Assembly: GCA_020027635.1 (NCBI GenBank)
Contig: JAHKKL010000031.1
Location: 1 to 10,883 of the forward strand
DNA from: Gammaproteobacteria bacterium
GTDB taxonomy: Bacteria > Pseudomonadota > Gammaproteobacteria > UBA9214
Direction of reading: 5' to 3'
DNA: 10,883 bases
A model generated the notes under the pieces. The model made no database searches and was not told the origin of the DNA. It worked only from the letters and a program-made list of their open reading frames with translations. The stretch's first letter is position 1. Every line of letters starts with the position of its first letter. A program made the position numbers and the translations under genes. Positions 1-6,060 of the stretch are shown here, in pieces.

Positions 1-190
1 GGCTACGGCTCAGGTGACGACAGCGGTACCAGCTCCGACCGAAGTCCCGGTGACAGCAGCGGTTCAGGTAACGACAGCGGCTCGGGCTTTGGCATGGGCA
101 GCCGTCCTAATCGCGGCTACCCCCCCGAGGACCGGTTATGGTCCAGGGCCGGCCTATGGTCCCGGGGCCGGCCCGGAATCCGGCAACTAA
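1..190 (+). CDS. 3' end of a Gly-rich low-complexity protein, frame broken at a poly-C run
   Basis: The window opens inside a coding region. The frame starting at base 1 gives Gly/Ser/Asp-rich low-complexity protein (motifs such as GSGDDSG and GSGNDSGSG) up to the Tyr-Pro-Pro codons at 118-126. The next frame (+1) then gives a Gly/Pro/Tyr-rich tail, GYGPGPAYGPGAGPESGN, and stops at TAA 188-190. The switch falls on seven consecutive C (120-126); removing one C joins both parts into one Gly-rich protein. Unshifted, the first frame runs on to about 339 with a composition that is no longer Gly-rich. This could be a sequencing error, a real frameshift mutation or slippage. The tail resembles the end of the Gly/Tyr-rich protein at 5104-5469, so it may be a third member of that family, but the diagnostic N-terminus lies outside the window. 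The Gly-rich character is clear; the family assignment is a guess. Confidence 0.5.
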   Translation, partial: ATAQVTTAVPAPTEVPVTAAVQVTTAARALAWAAVLIAATPPRTGYGPGPAYGPGAGPESGN

Positions 191-201
191 TCGTATGGCA
201 T

Positions 202-240
202 CAGGCCCATTTTCTGGCGATACCGCAGAAAGTGGGCCTG
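202..240 (+). terminator. 15-bp hairpin downstream of the first Gly-rich gene
   Basis: Two 15-base arms, 202-216 and 226-240, pair over their full length with a single G-T wobble and a 9-base loop. The hairpin begins 12 bases after the stop codon at 188-190. No T-tract follows, so it is not a textbook intrinsic terminator. It may end or protect the 3' end of the Gly-rich transcript. Confidence 0.55.
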
Positions 241-567
241 CGCGCTCAGCATTATCATACCGGGAGTATCCCGTCTCACCGCGAAACGCGGATCCCATCC
301 TACTTAGCAGATCACCTTGGCCTGCCGGTAAAGGCGTAGTCTCACACTCAAGCCCGGTCTGCGGGCGTTTACCGAACCAACCATAGGGTTGTTGTCATGT
401 CCTGCACGGTGAAATGCTGGCGGATATCACAGGTGATCGCGCAATTCCAGTTCATCGGGATATGGCCAGAGGTACCGTTGCATGGTGAGGTACTCGTCAG
501 GGCAGCAGTGTAAGTGCCGTCGCAGATATAGATGACCAGGACTGCAAGCGGGATTTCACCGCGGCGG
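241..567. other. Gene-poor stretch with small hairpins
   Basis: I see no convincing gene here. Three short perfect hairpins follow the large one: 261-273 (CGGGA/TCCCG, 3-base loop), 279-291 (CCGCG/CGCGG, AAA loop) and 352-366 (GCCCG/CGGGC, 5-base loop). On the minus strand an open frame (369-617) overlaps the end of the Rieske gene. It has no evident ribosome binding site and no recognisable motif, so I do not call it a gene. Confidence 0.5.
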
Positions 568-1194
568 TCACCAGAATGCCAGCAGCGTGTCGCCCTGCAG
601 CTTGTGTTCGAATGCATTCAGCGGACGATCTCCCACCTCGAGGCATTCCCCGCTGGTCACATCAAACACCCACTTGTGCTTGGGACAGGTCAGGCGTGTT
701 CCTTCCAGCGCCAGGTGGGGAATGTTGGTCACCTGGTGCGGGCAGCGGCTGTCATACACACGCAGACCCGCGCCATCCCGGTAAATGTACAGATTGCGGC
801 CATCACAAGCCCGGTAGGTAATCTCTCCTGAAGGCAGCTCGTCCAAGGTGGCCACCGTATGCCAGGAAGGTTCGGCGAACAGGTTCTCGGGCCGGAATTC
901 AGGGATATCCATATCCAGCAGGATATCCACCGCCCAGACGATCTTGGCGAGACCCAGCGTGGGGAAGGCCATCAGCAGCGCATCGAGCACCTCATTGGCA
1001 CTCGCCCCATTGCGCAGGGCGCGGGAGAGATACTGGCGGAAACCCGCTTCGGTCTGGGCATCGACCTTGGTGATCACCGAGATCAGATCCCGGGTGCGGA
1101 CATCGAGGCTCTTCCCGGCCTCCTTGAGAAATTTGAAGTAGGGAATGATGGCATCCGGGCGGGCAGCCACCAGGTAATTTAGTGCATCACTCAT
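568..1194 (-). CDS. CMD/AhpD-like domain fused to a Rieske [2Fe-2S] ferredoxin domain
   Basis: This 208-residue soluble protein has two parts. Residues about 5-95 read as a carboxymuconolactone decarboxylase (CMD/AhpD-like) helical domain (RTRDLISVI, then FRQYLSRALRNGAS and EVLDALLMAFPTLG). Residues about 110-208 form a Rieske domain with cluster ligands C151-P-H153 and C170-P-K-H173, the C-x-H-x16-C-x2-H spacing, followed by KWVFDVTSGECLEVG. This is typical of small Rieske ferredoxins that pass electrons to oxygenases. The CMD part lacks the catalytic Cys-x-x-Cys of peroxidase-type AhpD; the equivalent positions read T-E-A-G. The ATG at 1194 has GGAGA about 6 bases upstream. There is no signal peptide, so it should be cytoplasmic. 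No oxygenase or reductase partner is adjacent. Both domain calls are strong for the Rieske part and good for the CMD part; the reaction is unknown. Confidence 0.85.
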   Translation of the reverse strand: MSDALNYLVAARPDAIIPYFKFLKEAGKSLDVRTRDLISVITKVDAQTEAGFRQYLSRALRNGASANEVLDALLMAFPTLGLAKIVWAVDILLDMDIPEFRPENLFAEPSWHTVATLDELPSGEITYRACDGRNLYIYRDGAGLRVYDSRCPHQVTNIPHLALEGTRLTCPKHKWVFDVTSGECLEVGDRPLNAFEHKLQGDTLLAFW

Positions 1195-1533
1195 GAGTAT
1201 CTCCGGTTAGGCAGGTCCAAAATGGCAATTCTGCCATACCACGAACTCTGGTTAAATCAACACCGGGGCATCCCCGGGCAGGAATCTGTCTAGCCTACCC
1301 GCGCTACGGCGCGGTACCAGACTGAAATCCGGAAATACACCGCTCATGAGCACCCGGATCCCCGCACGTCTCGCCAGCTGAGCTATACCCTGGGCGGGAT
1401 GCCGGTTCAATTTGATTCGACAAATGATTACATAGGGCCTTGTCCGGGATCATTACCCTTAATGAATACTCCCGAGTGAGTGGATCGTCCTGATATCCGG
1501 CGGAAAACCCTGCGGATGCTCGGGACACTCCCC
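1195..1533. other. Intergenic region between the YceI and CMD-Rieske genes
   Basis: I find no gene in this stretch. Besides the palindrome near the CMD-Rieske start, it holds two compact hairpins: 1263-1277 (CCGGGG/CCCCGG, 3-base loop) and 1296-1316 (TACC-GCGC paired with GCGC-GGTA around TACG, one bulged C). Neither is followed by a T-run on the minus strand. A tRNA-like snippet at 1366-1388 does not fold as a tRNA. Confidence 0.5.
1222..1237. promoter_or_regulatory. Palindrome in the control region of the CMD-Rieske gene
   Basis: ATGGCA at 1222-1227 and TGCCAT at 1232-1237 form a perfect inverted repeat around ATTC, about 28 bases upstream of the start codon at 1194. Reading the minus strand, a weak promoter can be drawn as TTGATT (1255-1260) and TATGGC (1233-1238) with 16 bases between. 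The palindrome would then overlap the -10 box, as a repressor operator would. The promoter match is poor, so this is tentative. Confidence 0.35.
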
Positions 1534-1541
1534 TTATCCGC
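1501..1541 (-). terminator. Probable terminator of the YceI-family gene
   Basis: On the minus strand, GCGGAT (1536-1541) and ATCCGC (1512-1517) pair, with an inner GGGA/TCCC helix. A short run of four T follows a few bases later (1504-1507). The hairpin overlaps the stop codon at 1534-1536. The short T-run makes it a weak intrinsic terminator. Confidence 0.4.
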
Positions 1542-2208
1542 TATACCTGACCGCCTCGACACTCATGCATAGCTCAACGCTATCGTTTACTACCCGGGAA
1601 AGCGTATCCATGCCGAAGTCTGACCGGTGTATCGTGGTATCGGCCTTGACCAAAACCGAGTTGTCATTCTTCTCGTCCGTATTCCTGATCGGCAGGAGTG
1701 TGACGTTGAATGTCACCAGTCGGGTCACTCCATGCAGCGTGAGATCACCCTTCAGCGTGCCCGTGGTTCCACTCGTCCACGTGAAACCCGTACTGACGAA
1801 CAGAATTTCAGGGTATTTCTCCACATCGAAGAAACGCTCGCTCTTCAGCATGTATTCGATCATGGAGCCACCGGTATCGAGGCTCGCGGTCTTGACCAGG
1901 ACCATGGCCTGTTCCTTGTTACCCGGATGGTCTGGCCATAGGGTCAGCCCGCCCTGAAAATCCTTGAATTCGGCCTTGACCCGCGCAAACTCACTGTCCA
2001 CACAGAAACCTACCCGGGAAGTTCCAGGCTGGATGCGGTAGAGATGTCCACCCTTGGCCGCGCTCCGCATGGCTTCCACACGTGACATGTCCACCTTGCC
2101 GTTCAGGAATGGGGCGCAGAGTTCCGCTTCCCCGGCCTGCCCTTGCAGGCCGGCTGACAGCAATACCCACCCAAGAACGACCAACATCAGGGTCTTGTCG
2201 ATAGCCAT
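1534..2208 (-). CDS. Exported YceI-family protein
   Basis: This 224-residue protein starts with a signal peptide (residues 1 to about 25-28, hydrophobic core LMLVVLGWVLLSAG, likely cleaved after QGQA or GEA). The YceI lipocalin-like barrel then spans about residue 55 to the end: YRIQPGTSRVGF, LKSERFFDVEKYPEI, GTLKGDLTLHGVTR and HRSDFGMD are the usual family blocks. YceI proteins are periplasmic and bind isoprenoid or other amphiphilic ligands; the ligand here cannot be read from the sequence. About 30 residues between the signal peptide and the barrel, including C31, look like an extra N-terminal segment; C69 and C214 are the other mature cysteines. The start at 2208 has a very strong site (GGAGGTGA, 3 bases before ATG). 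A sigma70-like promoter lies just upstream. The family call is secure. Confidence 0.9.
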   Translation of the reverse strand: MAIDKTLMLVVLGWVLLSAGLQGQAGEAELCAPFLNGKVDMSRVEAMRSAAKGGHLYRIQPGTSRVGFCVDSEFARVKAEFKDFQGGLTLWPDHPGNKEQAMVLVKTASLDTGGSMIEYMLKSERFFDVEKYPEILFVSTGFTWTSGTTGTLKGDLTLHGVTRLVTFNVTLLPIRNTDEKNDNSVLVKADTTIHRSDFGMDTLSRVVNDSVELCMSVEAVRYSG

Positions 2209-2242
2209 ACGTCACCTCCACTGTGCTGTACTTCAGTAATTT

Positions 2243-2270
2243 ATGATATTCCAATATATTATCAAGTCAA
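2243..2270 (-). promoter_or_regulatory. Sigma70-type promoter of the YceI-family gene
   Basis: Reading the minus strand, TTGACT (2265-2270) and TATCAT (2243-2248) are separated by 16 bases; each box matches the consensus at five of six positions. Transcription would begin near 2236 and give a short leader of about 28 bases. The surrounding DNA is clearly AT-rich. Confidence 0.6.
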
Positions 2271-2497
2271 ACCAAAATAATGTGATGCCATTAACATGCG
2301 CGGAACAATTTCCGTATGTCATTGAGGTGTTTAGCTCAAAAGTATCTGGTATGAACATAAGTGACACGGGTTGCCGATCAATGCGGGGTCGCGGAGTCTG
2401 TCATCACGGATCGTGAGGATGAGTTTTTCCGGAATATTCGGAATAATAGATCACGCATCCCGATCCTGTTTCTCGGTGACTGCAATGGAGTGAGCCC

Positions 2498-2755
2498 ATG
2501 TTCGAGACTGCCCCCTTTCGTAAAGAGCCGGCACACATGACCGACGACGAGTTCAGTATGCGCATCGAGATGCTCGAAAACCGTCTGATGCACCAGGAGG
2601 CCGCTCTCGAGGAATTGACACGCATCCTGCTTACCCAGGAAGAGCGGATCAGGGAACAGTCGGAAACGATCAAACGGCTCAGAGAGCACGTCAGGGCATT
2701 GTTGCCTTCACAGCTTGCCTTGCCGGAAGAGGAAACACCCCCACCCCACTACTGA
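2498..2755 (+). CDS. slyX: SlyX family coiled-coil protein
   Basis: This 85-residue protein has a helical core with heptad character (MRIEMLENRLMHQEAALEEL to about residue 68) and ends in EETPPPHY. Both features are those of SlyX, a small conserved gammaproteobacterial protein of unclear function. The ATG at 2498 is preceded by TGGAGTG at a good distance. An internal ATG at 2549 (Met-Thr-Asp-Asp-Glu) would give a length nearer the usual 70-odd residues but has a poorer ribosome site, so I keep the upstream start and note the alternative. It has no signal peptide and should be cytoplasmic. It is convergent with the membrane protein gene at 2895-3569 and stands alone as a transcription unit. 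Confidence 0.85.
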   Translation: MFETAPFRKEPAHMTDDEFSMRIEMLENRLMHQEAALEELTRILLTQEERIREQSETIKRLREHVRALLPSQLALPEEETPPPHY

Positions 2756-2781
2756 GACGATGCGTACGGGTAAGACCATCC

Positions 2782-2821
2782 GGCTGTCATCTCCATCGCT
2801 GACAGCCCCGCGTGTTCGGGG
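2782..2821. terminator. Two hairpins between convergent genes
   Basis: GGCTGTCA (2782-2789) and TGACAGCC (2800-2807) form a perfect 8-bp stem with a 10-base loop. CCCCG (2806-2810) and CGGGG (2817-2821) form a second small stem just after. They sit between the 3' ends of slyX and the minus-strand membrane protein gene, where termination from both sides is expected. No T-run flanks either side. Confidence 0.4.
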
Positions 2822-2894
2822 ATACCTTAGACAGGGCGACAATCGCGGGCGGCGTGGATGCGTGCAACGGACATTTCAATAATAGCGTGCACCG

Positions 2895-3569
2895 CTATTC
2901 CTTGAGTTCGATTCGCAGTTTCCCTTCCGAGACCGATATGTTGTTTACTCCGTCGGCGAAGGACTTCCAGAATCCGGCGTCCGCGCCGTACTCATCAACC
3001 AGGTCGATGTTCTTTAGCCCGCCCAGCCATGCATTGGGAATTGGCACACCCATGAGGCTGATTCCCTTCAGTATCACGATAGGTTTGTTGTTACGGTACG
3101 CCAGTTCAAGCCCCGCTCTGACCTTCAGGATCTGACCGCCCATGATAGGAAAGTCTTCATCCACGGGAACCAGCAGCTTGGCGCTGACCAGGTTGTCGGA
3201 TAAATCAATCGCTAGCTTTCTTGCAAGATCCGTATTCTTTGCCAGCAAGGCGTTGAGTTCACGCTCGCTCAGGGTAATGGTCCGGTCGGCGCCCGCTTCA
3301 CTGTAGCGTTCCGGCACGAGCACACCGGAGCCGCTCCGCCGCCCGGGACTCACGCCCAGGGTGTCAAGTCTTTCCAGCTTGTCACTCAGTGCCTCCTCCT
3401 CCCTGACGCTTAATTGGACCGGCTTGAATTCGGACGGAAAGAGATAGATCTTGGCCACCCAGAGTGTCGCGCCAACCGTTACAAGAACAGTGACCAGCAC
3501 AATCAGGACAATCCTGAAACCGCTGGAATGACGTTGGGGCTGCTGGCTGTTGGAGATGTCGCTGGTCAT
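2895..3569 (-). CDS. Conserved single-pass membrane protein of unknown function
   Basis: This 224-residue protein has a short polar N-terminus, one strong transmembrane helix (about residues 18-40, FRIVLIVLVTVLVTVGATLWV) and a periplasmic-type soluble domain of about 180 residues. No cysteine is present. Recognisable conserved-looking blocks are TITLSERELNALLAKNTDLA, KLAIDLSDNLVSAKLLVP and GVPIPNAWLGGLKNIDLV. I recall similar proteins in gammaproteobacterial genomes, some carrying doubtful enzyme names, but I do not recognise a characterised function and assign none. An ATG at 3569 is preceded by AAGGA about 11 bases upstream, a little far but the best site visible. It is convergent with slyX and divergent from the gene-poor stretch that follows. 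Confidence 0.8.
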   Translation of the reverse strand: MTSDISNSQQPQRHSSGFRIVLIVLVTVLVTVGATLWVAKIYLFPSEFKPVQLSVREEEALSDKLERLDTLGVSPGRRSGSGVLVPERYSEAGADRTITLSERELNALLAKNTDLARKLAIDLSDNLVSAKLLVPVDEDFPIMGGQILKVRAGLELAYRNNKPIVILKGISLMGVPIPNAWLGGLKNIDLVDEYGADAGFWKSFADGVNNISVSEGKLRIELKE

Positions 3570-4125
3570 GATGGCAATCGTCCTTGCACTGACGGCCTGA
3601 GGACCTGGATTTAAACAGGATCTGCCGTCATCTTCTAGTTAAATATGCGCAGAAGCATACCAGCCGCGTTCGTGCAGTCCTATGTGCTGCTCTGTACGCG
3701 GCACTGATTCTGATAATCTCGCTGATCGGTTTCTGTTACGGCGGCTGGGAAATACCGTAATGTGTCTATGAAAATGAGACACCGGTTTGGTCAAATTAGT
3801 GTAGCTACTCATTCTTCGCCATTTCTATCAATAGTAAAACCATAAGAGACTAATGAGTGCTCAGCATCGACATGCTGCCGGGGCGCATGGAAATCATGAC
3901 GGCCGTGATTCTTTTTACGCCAGTGTTCTGGCGGCGTTAGACCACAGCCTCTGGCAGGCCTGCAATCAGGCCATACTCGATGGCCAGGCCCCGGTCAGAC
4001 ACTTGCCAGAGGCGCGTGATTCACCCTTGGCGTGCCCCGGCAGTTAAAGTCTGTTCGACCGGATACCGATACGCTCGTGGATACGGGTCGGGTACTCGGG
4101 GTGTGCCACCGGAAATGCATGATTC
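3570..4125. other. Mostly non-coding stretch between divergent genes
   Basis: Apart from one weak small ORF (3853-4047) I see no gene. A reading frame open from 3593 to the TAA at 3758-3760 ends in a very hydrophobic segment but contains no ATG, GTG or TTG. Immediately after it, GTGTCT (3762-3767) and AGACAC (3777-3782) form an inverted repeat around 9 bases. The promoter of the minus-strand membrane protein gene should lie near 3600-3660, but I cannot identify its boxes. Confidence 0.4.
3853..4047 (+). CDS. Possible small protein, unrecognised
   Basis: This is a 64-residue reading frame. Its N-terminus is rich in His (MSAQHRHAAGAHGNHDG), followed by a probable short helix (YASVLAALDHSLWQACNQAIL). 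ATG 3853 has AAGAG about four bases upstream, which is acceptable but not strong. It has two cysteines and no signal peptide or membrane segment. I do not recognise a family. It lies 78 bases before the start of the next plus-strand gene and could be transcribed with it. It may equally be chance. Confidence 0.3.
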   Translation: MSAQHRHAAGAHGNHDGRDSFYASVLAALDHSLWQACNQAILDGQAPVRHLPEARDSPLACPGS

Positions 4126-4878
4126 ATGAACATACTCACTCAGATAGCCCTGTTGGCAGGACTGATTGCCGGTATTTCCCTGATATGGCTGGTGGGACGC
4201 GCCTTCGGTAAGCACGCGGCATGGGGACTCGCGGTCCTGCTTCTGTCGCCGGTGACCGCCGTGATATTCGGCATCAGGTATTGGCGGGATGAAAAGGGTC
4301 CCTTCCTGGTTTACGTCGCCACATTTACCATCGCCGTGACTCTCGGACTCTATGTGTTTGCCGTAAAGGGCGGGGGGGACACCGTGCGTACCGCACTTCG
4401 CACCCAGCAGTACGCGCACCTGCAGGTATCCGATGGTAACGGGAAAATGTCCTTCGTGCCGACCAGTTTGAACTCTGTCGGAAAGACATCTGTGCATGCG
4501 CATGATGACAAGGCCGCCGGGACACGGCAAGAACAGACCAGACCGATTCAGCCTGATTCTTCGGAGTCGCCGACAAACGCCAGCGGGCAGGCGGCCCCTG
4601 AGAAAAGCACGACAAGAGTGACATCCGCAAAATCCATCGCCCCAGAAAAACACTATCGTGCGACCTATGTGCCGATTCCTCCCTCCATGGCTGACGACTA
4701 TATCGGGATGACCGTCAAGGTGAAGCGTCTCAACAGACCCGAGCAGGACTGCGTGCTCAGGAGTGTCACACCCACCGCACTGGGTTTTGAACAGCACGCA
4801 CGCGGCGGCACCTTCTCCTTCCAATACAGGCACAGCGATATCGAGAAACTGAGAGTACTCGTGAAGCAGACAAACTGA
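4126..4878 (+). CDS. Membrane protein with three N-terminal helices and a soluble C-terminal domain
   Basis: This 250-residue protein has three predicted membrane helices at about residues 4-24 (LTQIALLAGLIAGISLIWLV), 31-51 and 60-80. A Ser/Thr/Gln/Pro-rich flexible linker follows at about 115-165, and then a soluble domain of about 85 residues (KHYRATYVPIPPSMADDYIG, MTVKVKRLNRPEQDCVLRSV, FSFQYRHSDIEKLRVLV). The C-terminal part could be a small beta-rich domain and has one cysteine. I do not recognise a family and give no function. ATG 4126 is the first start of the open frame; the only ribosome-site candidate, GGAAA, is about 10 bases upstream and weak. It stands between a gene-poor stretch and an AT-rich region leading to the globule-type gene. 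Confidence 0.75.
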   Translation: MNILTQIALLAGLIAGISLIWLVGRAFGKHAAWGLAVLLLSPVTAVIFGIRYWRDEKGPFLVYVATFTIAVTLGLYVFAVKGGGDTVRTALRTQQYAHLQVSDGNGKMSFVPTSLNSVGKTSVHAHDDKAAGTRQEQTRPIQPDSSESPTNASGQAAPEKSTTRVTSAKSIAPEKHYRATYVPIPPSMADDYIGMTVKVKRLNRPEQDCVLRSVTPTALGFEQHARGGTFSFQYRHSDIEKLRVLVKQTN

Positions 4879-4982
4879 AGACCGCCACGGGGCAGGGCTA
4901 GAATGTAACCTGACCGGGAAAGGGTCATATCAGATGATAGTTGGAATCACTTGTTATGGCCTTTTTAATTTGTCTATTTAGT

Positions 4983-5011
4983 TTGACGTATTGACCCGTA
5001 AGTGAGATAAA
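4983..5011 (+). promoter_or_regulatory. Possible promoter of the first complete globule-type gene
   Basis: TTGACG (4983-4988) and GATAAA (5006-5011) are 17 bases apart; they match the sigma70 boxes at five and four positions. This AT-rich region would give a leader of about 85 bases before the GTG start at 5104. Other choices are possible in such AT-rich sequence. Confidence 0.35.
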
Positions 5012-5103
5012 CTCCTTGAAGTTCTTGTCATTGATCGCAATAAGGACTGCAGCGATGATTTTCCAGAGTGGTTTATGCAAATAGATGCGGAGGGTCCGAT
5101 CCA

Positions 5104-5469
5104 GTGAAATACAGAGCAAGAAAGTACCGCGGAATTATTGTCACGTTCACTTTGCTACTAGCGAACACGGCACACGCGTTCGATATGGGGAATATGATGA
5201 ATCCGTCCAAGTGGATGAATAGCAACAGGGACGATGATGATTATGGCCGTCGAGGTTATGGGTATGGCGGGTATGGGGGGCCCGGTTGGGGTTACCCGGG
5301 CTATGGTTATGGTGCCCCGGGTTGGGGGGGTTACCCGGGCTACGGTTATGGCGCCCCGGGTTGGGGGGGTTACCCTGGGGGCTACGGTTACGGCGCTCCC
5401 GGTTATGGCTATCCGGGTTACGGAGCCGGTGCCTCGCAAGGCAATTCACCTCCGCGCGAGATCCAGTAA
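5104..5469 (+). CDS. Exported Gly/Tyr-rich protein, probable sulfur globule protein
   Basis: Starting at GTG 5104 the protein has 121 residues: a signal peptide of 25 residues ending Ala-His-Ala, then a mature part opening FDMGNMMNPSKWMNSNRDDDD and continuing as Gly/Tyr/Pro/Trp-rich repeats, with the 13-residue unit GYPGYGYGAPGWG occurring about two and a half times (5290-5406). Exported proteins of this composition coat sulfur globules in purple sulfur bacteria such as Allochromatium (Sgp proteins), where they act as a structural envelope; the assignment is by composition and overall architecture. The GTG is chosen because GGAGGG lies nine bases upstream and it puts the signal peptide at the N-terminus. 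An in-frame ATG at 5068 would bury it. The gene at 8851-9216 is a paralogue with the same length and same cleavage position. No cysteine is present in the mature part. Other Gly-rich envelope structural roles remain possible. Confidence 0.7.
   Translation: MKYRARKYRGIIVTFTLLLANTAHAFDMGNMMNPSKWMNSNRDDDDYGRRGYGYGGYGGPGWGYPGYGYGAPGWGGYPGYGYGAPGWGGYPGGYGYGAPGYGYPGYGAGASQGNSPPREIQ
5290..5406 (+). repeat. 39-bp in-frame tandem repeat with G7 tracts
   Basis: Units at 5290-5328 and 5329-5367 are nearly identical and encode GYPGYGYGAPGWG; a diverged third unit follows from 5368. Each of the first two unit boundaries contains a run of seven G (5324-5330 and 5363-5369). Such runs and repeats invite slippage and length change. 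Confidence 0.8.
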
Positions 5470-5507
5470 ACGGGAGACGTATCAGGCAGCCCGCATCAAT
5501 ACATAGT

Positions 5508-5554
5508 AGGGGTGCATTTCTGACCTTCCTGCCAGGCCTCAGAGGTGCACCCCT
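5508..5554. terminator. Long hairpin downstream of the first complete globule-type gene
   Basis: AGGGGTGCA (5508-5516) pairs perfectly with TGCACCCCT (5546-5554). The intervening 29 bases can fold further through CTGA/TCAG. It starts 38 bases after the stop codon at 5467-5469. No T-run follows, so it is a probable 3'-end structure and not a classic terminator. Confidence 0.45.
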
Positions 5555-5589
5555 GTCAGGCAACCCGGCCGTTAGGTTGGTGCCCGGCT

Positions 5590-5609
5590 AGCCGCTGACC
5601 GGAGCGGCT
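5590..5609. terminator. Hairpin at the end of the hemerythrin-like gene
   Basis: AGCCGCT (5590-5596) and AGCGGCT (5603-5609) form a perfect 7-bp stem with a 6-base loop, seven bases beyond the minus-strand stop at 5616-5618. No T-tract follows on the minus strand. Its position suits a transcript end for the hemerythrin-like gene. Confidence 0.35.
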
Positions 5610-5615
5610 GTACCG

Positions 5616-6056
5616 TTAAGCCGCGACCTGAGCATTACCACTGATTTTTCGTATCAACGGATAGAGTTGCTCGGTTTCGTCCTGTATGCGATTCAGCACT
5701 AGGCGGAACATGTCTTCAGTCTCTTTGACGAAGGCTTGATGATCCCTGATGATCATCGCCCGCTTCTTGCACCATTTATGCAGATAGGTTTCAAAGATTC
5801 GTTTGATCTCCGCCGACCCCGACAGAAACTGCTTGGCGGTATTGTTGACCGACCGTTCCTTGTGATTGAGCAGTGCGGCATACAAATGCCTGTCCTCGAT
5901 ATCCAGATGGCCTTTCACCTGATCCACGTACTGGAAAAACAGGTCGCAGGTAACCTCGTTGTCACACAGCGCCCGGTCCTGAATGACATTCTGCAATACT
6001 TTGGAGAGCTCCATAATCTTGTGATTTTGGGTGTACAGTTCTTCAAATGTAACCAT
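5616..6056 (-). CDS. Hemerythrin-like (HHE domain) protein
   Basis: This 146-residue, all-helical soluble protein carries the spaced His/Glu pattern of the hemerythrin HHE cation-binding family: H12 in helix one, H50-x3-E54-x2-H57 in helix two, H106 in the third, and ETEQLYPLI (E127/E129) in the last. Such proteins hold a di-iron centre and bind oxygen, sense redox state, or handle nitric oxide or iron, depending on the member; the sequence does not say which. It is a single-domain protein with no sensor or output domain attached. ATG 6056 has AGGGGA about six bases upstream. A sigma70-like promoter about 130 bases upstream, preceded by an inverted repeat, suggests regulated expression from its own promoter. 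The family call is good; a family without firm function for this member. Confidence 0.8.
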   Translation of the reverse strand: MVTFEELYTQNHKIMELSKVLQNVIQDRALCDNEVTCDLFFQYVDQVKGHLDIEDRHLYAALLNHKERSVNNTAKQFLSGSAEIKRIFETYLHKWCKKRAMIIRDHQAFVKETEDMFRLVLNRIQDETEQLYPLIRKISGNAQVAA

Positions 6057-6060
6057 GTCC

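Noticed and set aside
369..617. 82-codon minus-strand frame overlapping the end of the CMD-Rieske gene
   Set aside because: It overlaps a certain gene by 50 bases, lacks a ribosome site and shows no domain or signal.
1366..1388. Minus-strand sequence GGGTATAGCTCAGCTGG resembling the start of a tRNA
   Set aside because: No matching acceptor arm, anticodon stem or T-arm follows within tRNA length, so it is a chance match.
1304..1528. 74-codon minus-strand frame after the YceI gene
   Set aside because: It starts at a GTG inside a hairpin with the ribosome site abutting it, and its composition is not protein-like.
4021..4833. Long minus-strand open frame opposite the three-helix membrane protein gene
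   Set aside because: Its Cys/Gly/Arg-rich composition is that of an antisense shadow, while the plus strand has clear membrane helices and a coherent domain layout.
5290..5406. CRISPR array
   Set aside because: The repeats are in-frame coding units without spacers.
5147..5563. Minus-strand Pro/His/Asn-rich frames opposite the globule-type genes (also 8927-9199)
   Set aside because: They are direct mirror images of the Gly/Tyr repeat codons on the plus strand.
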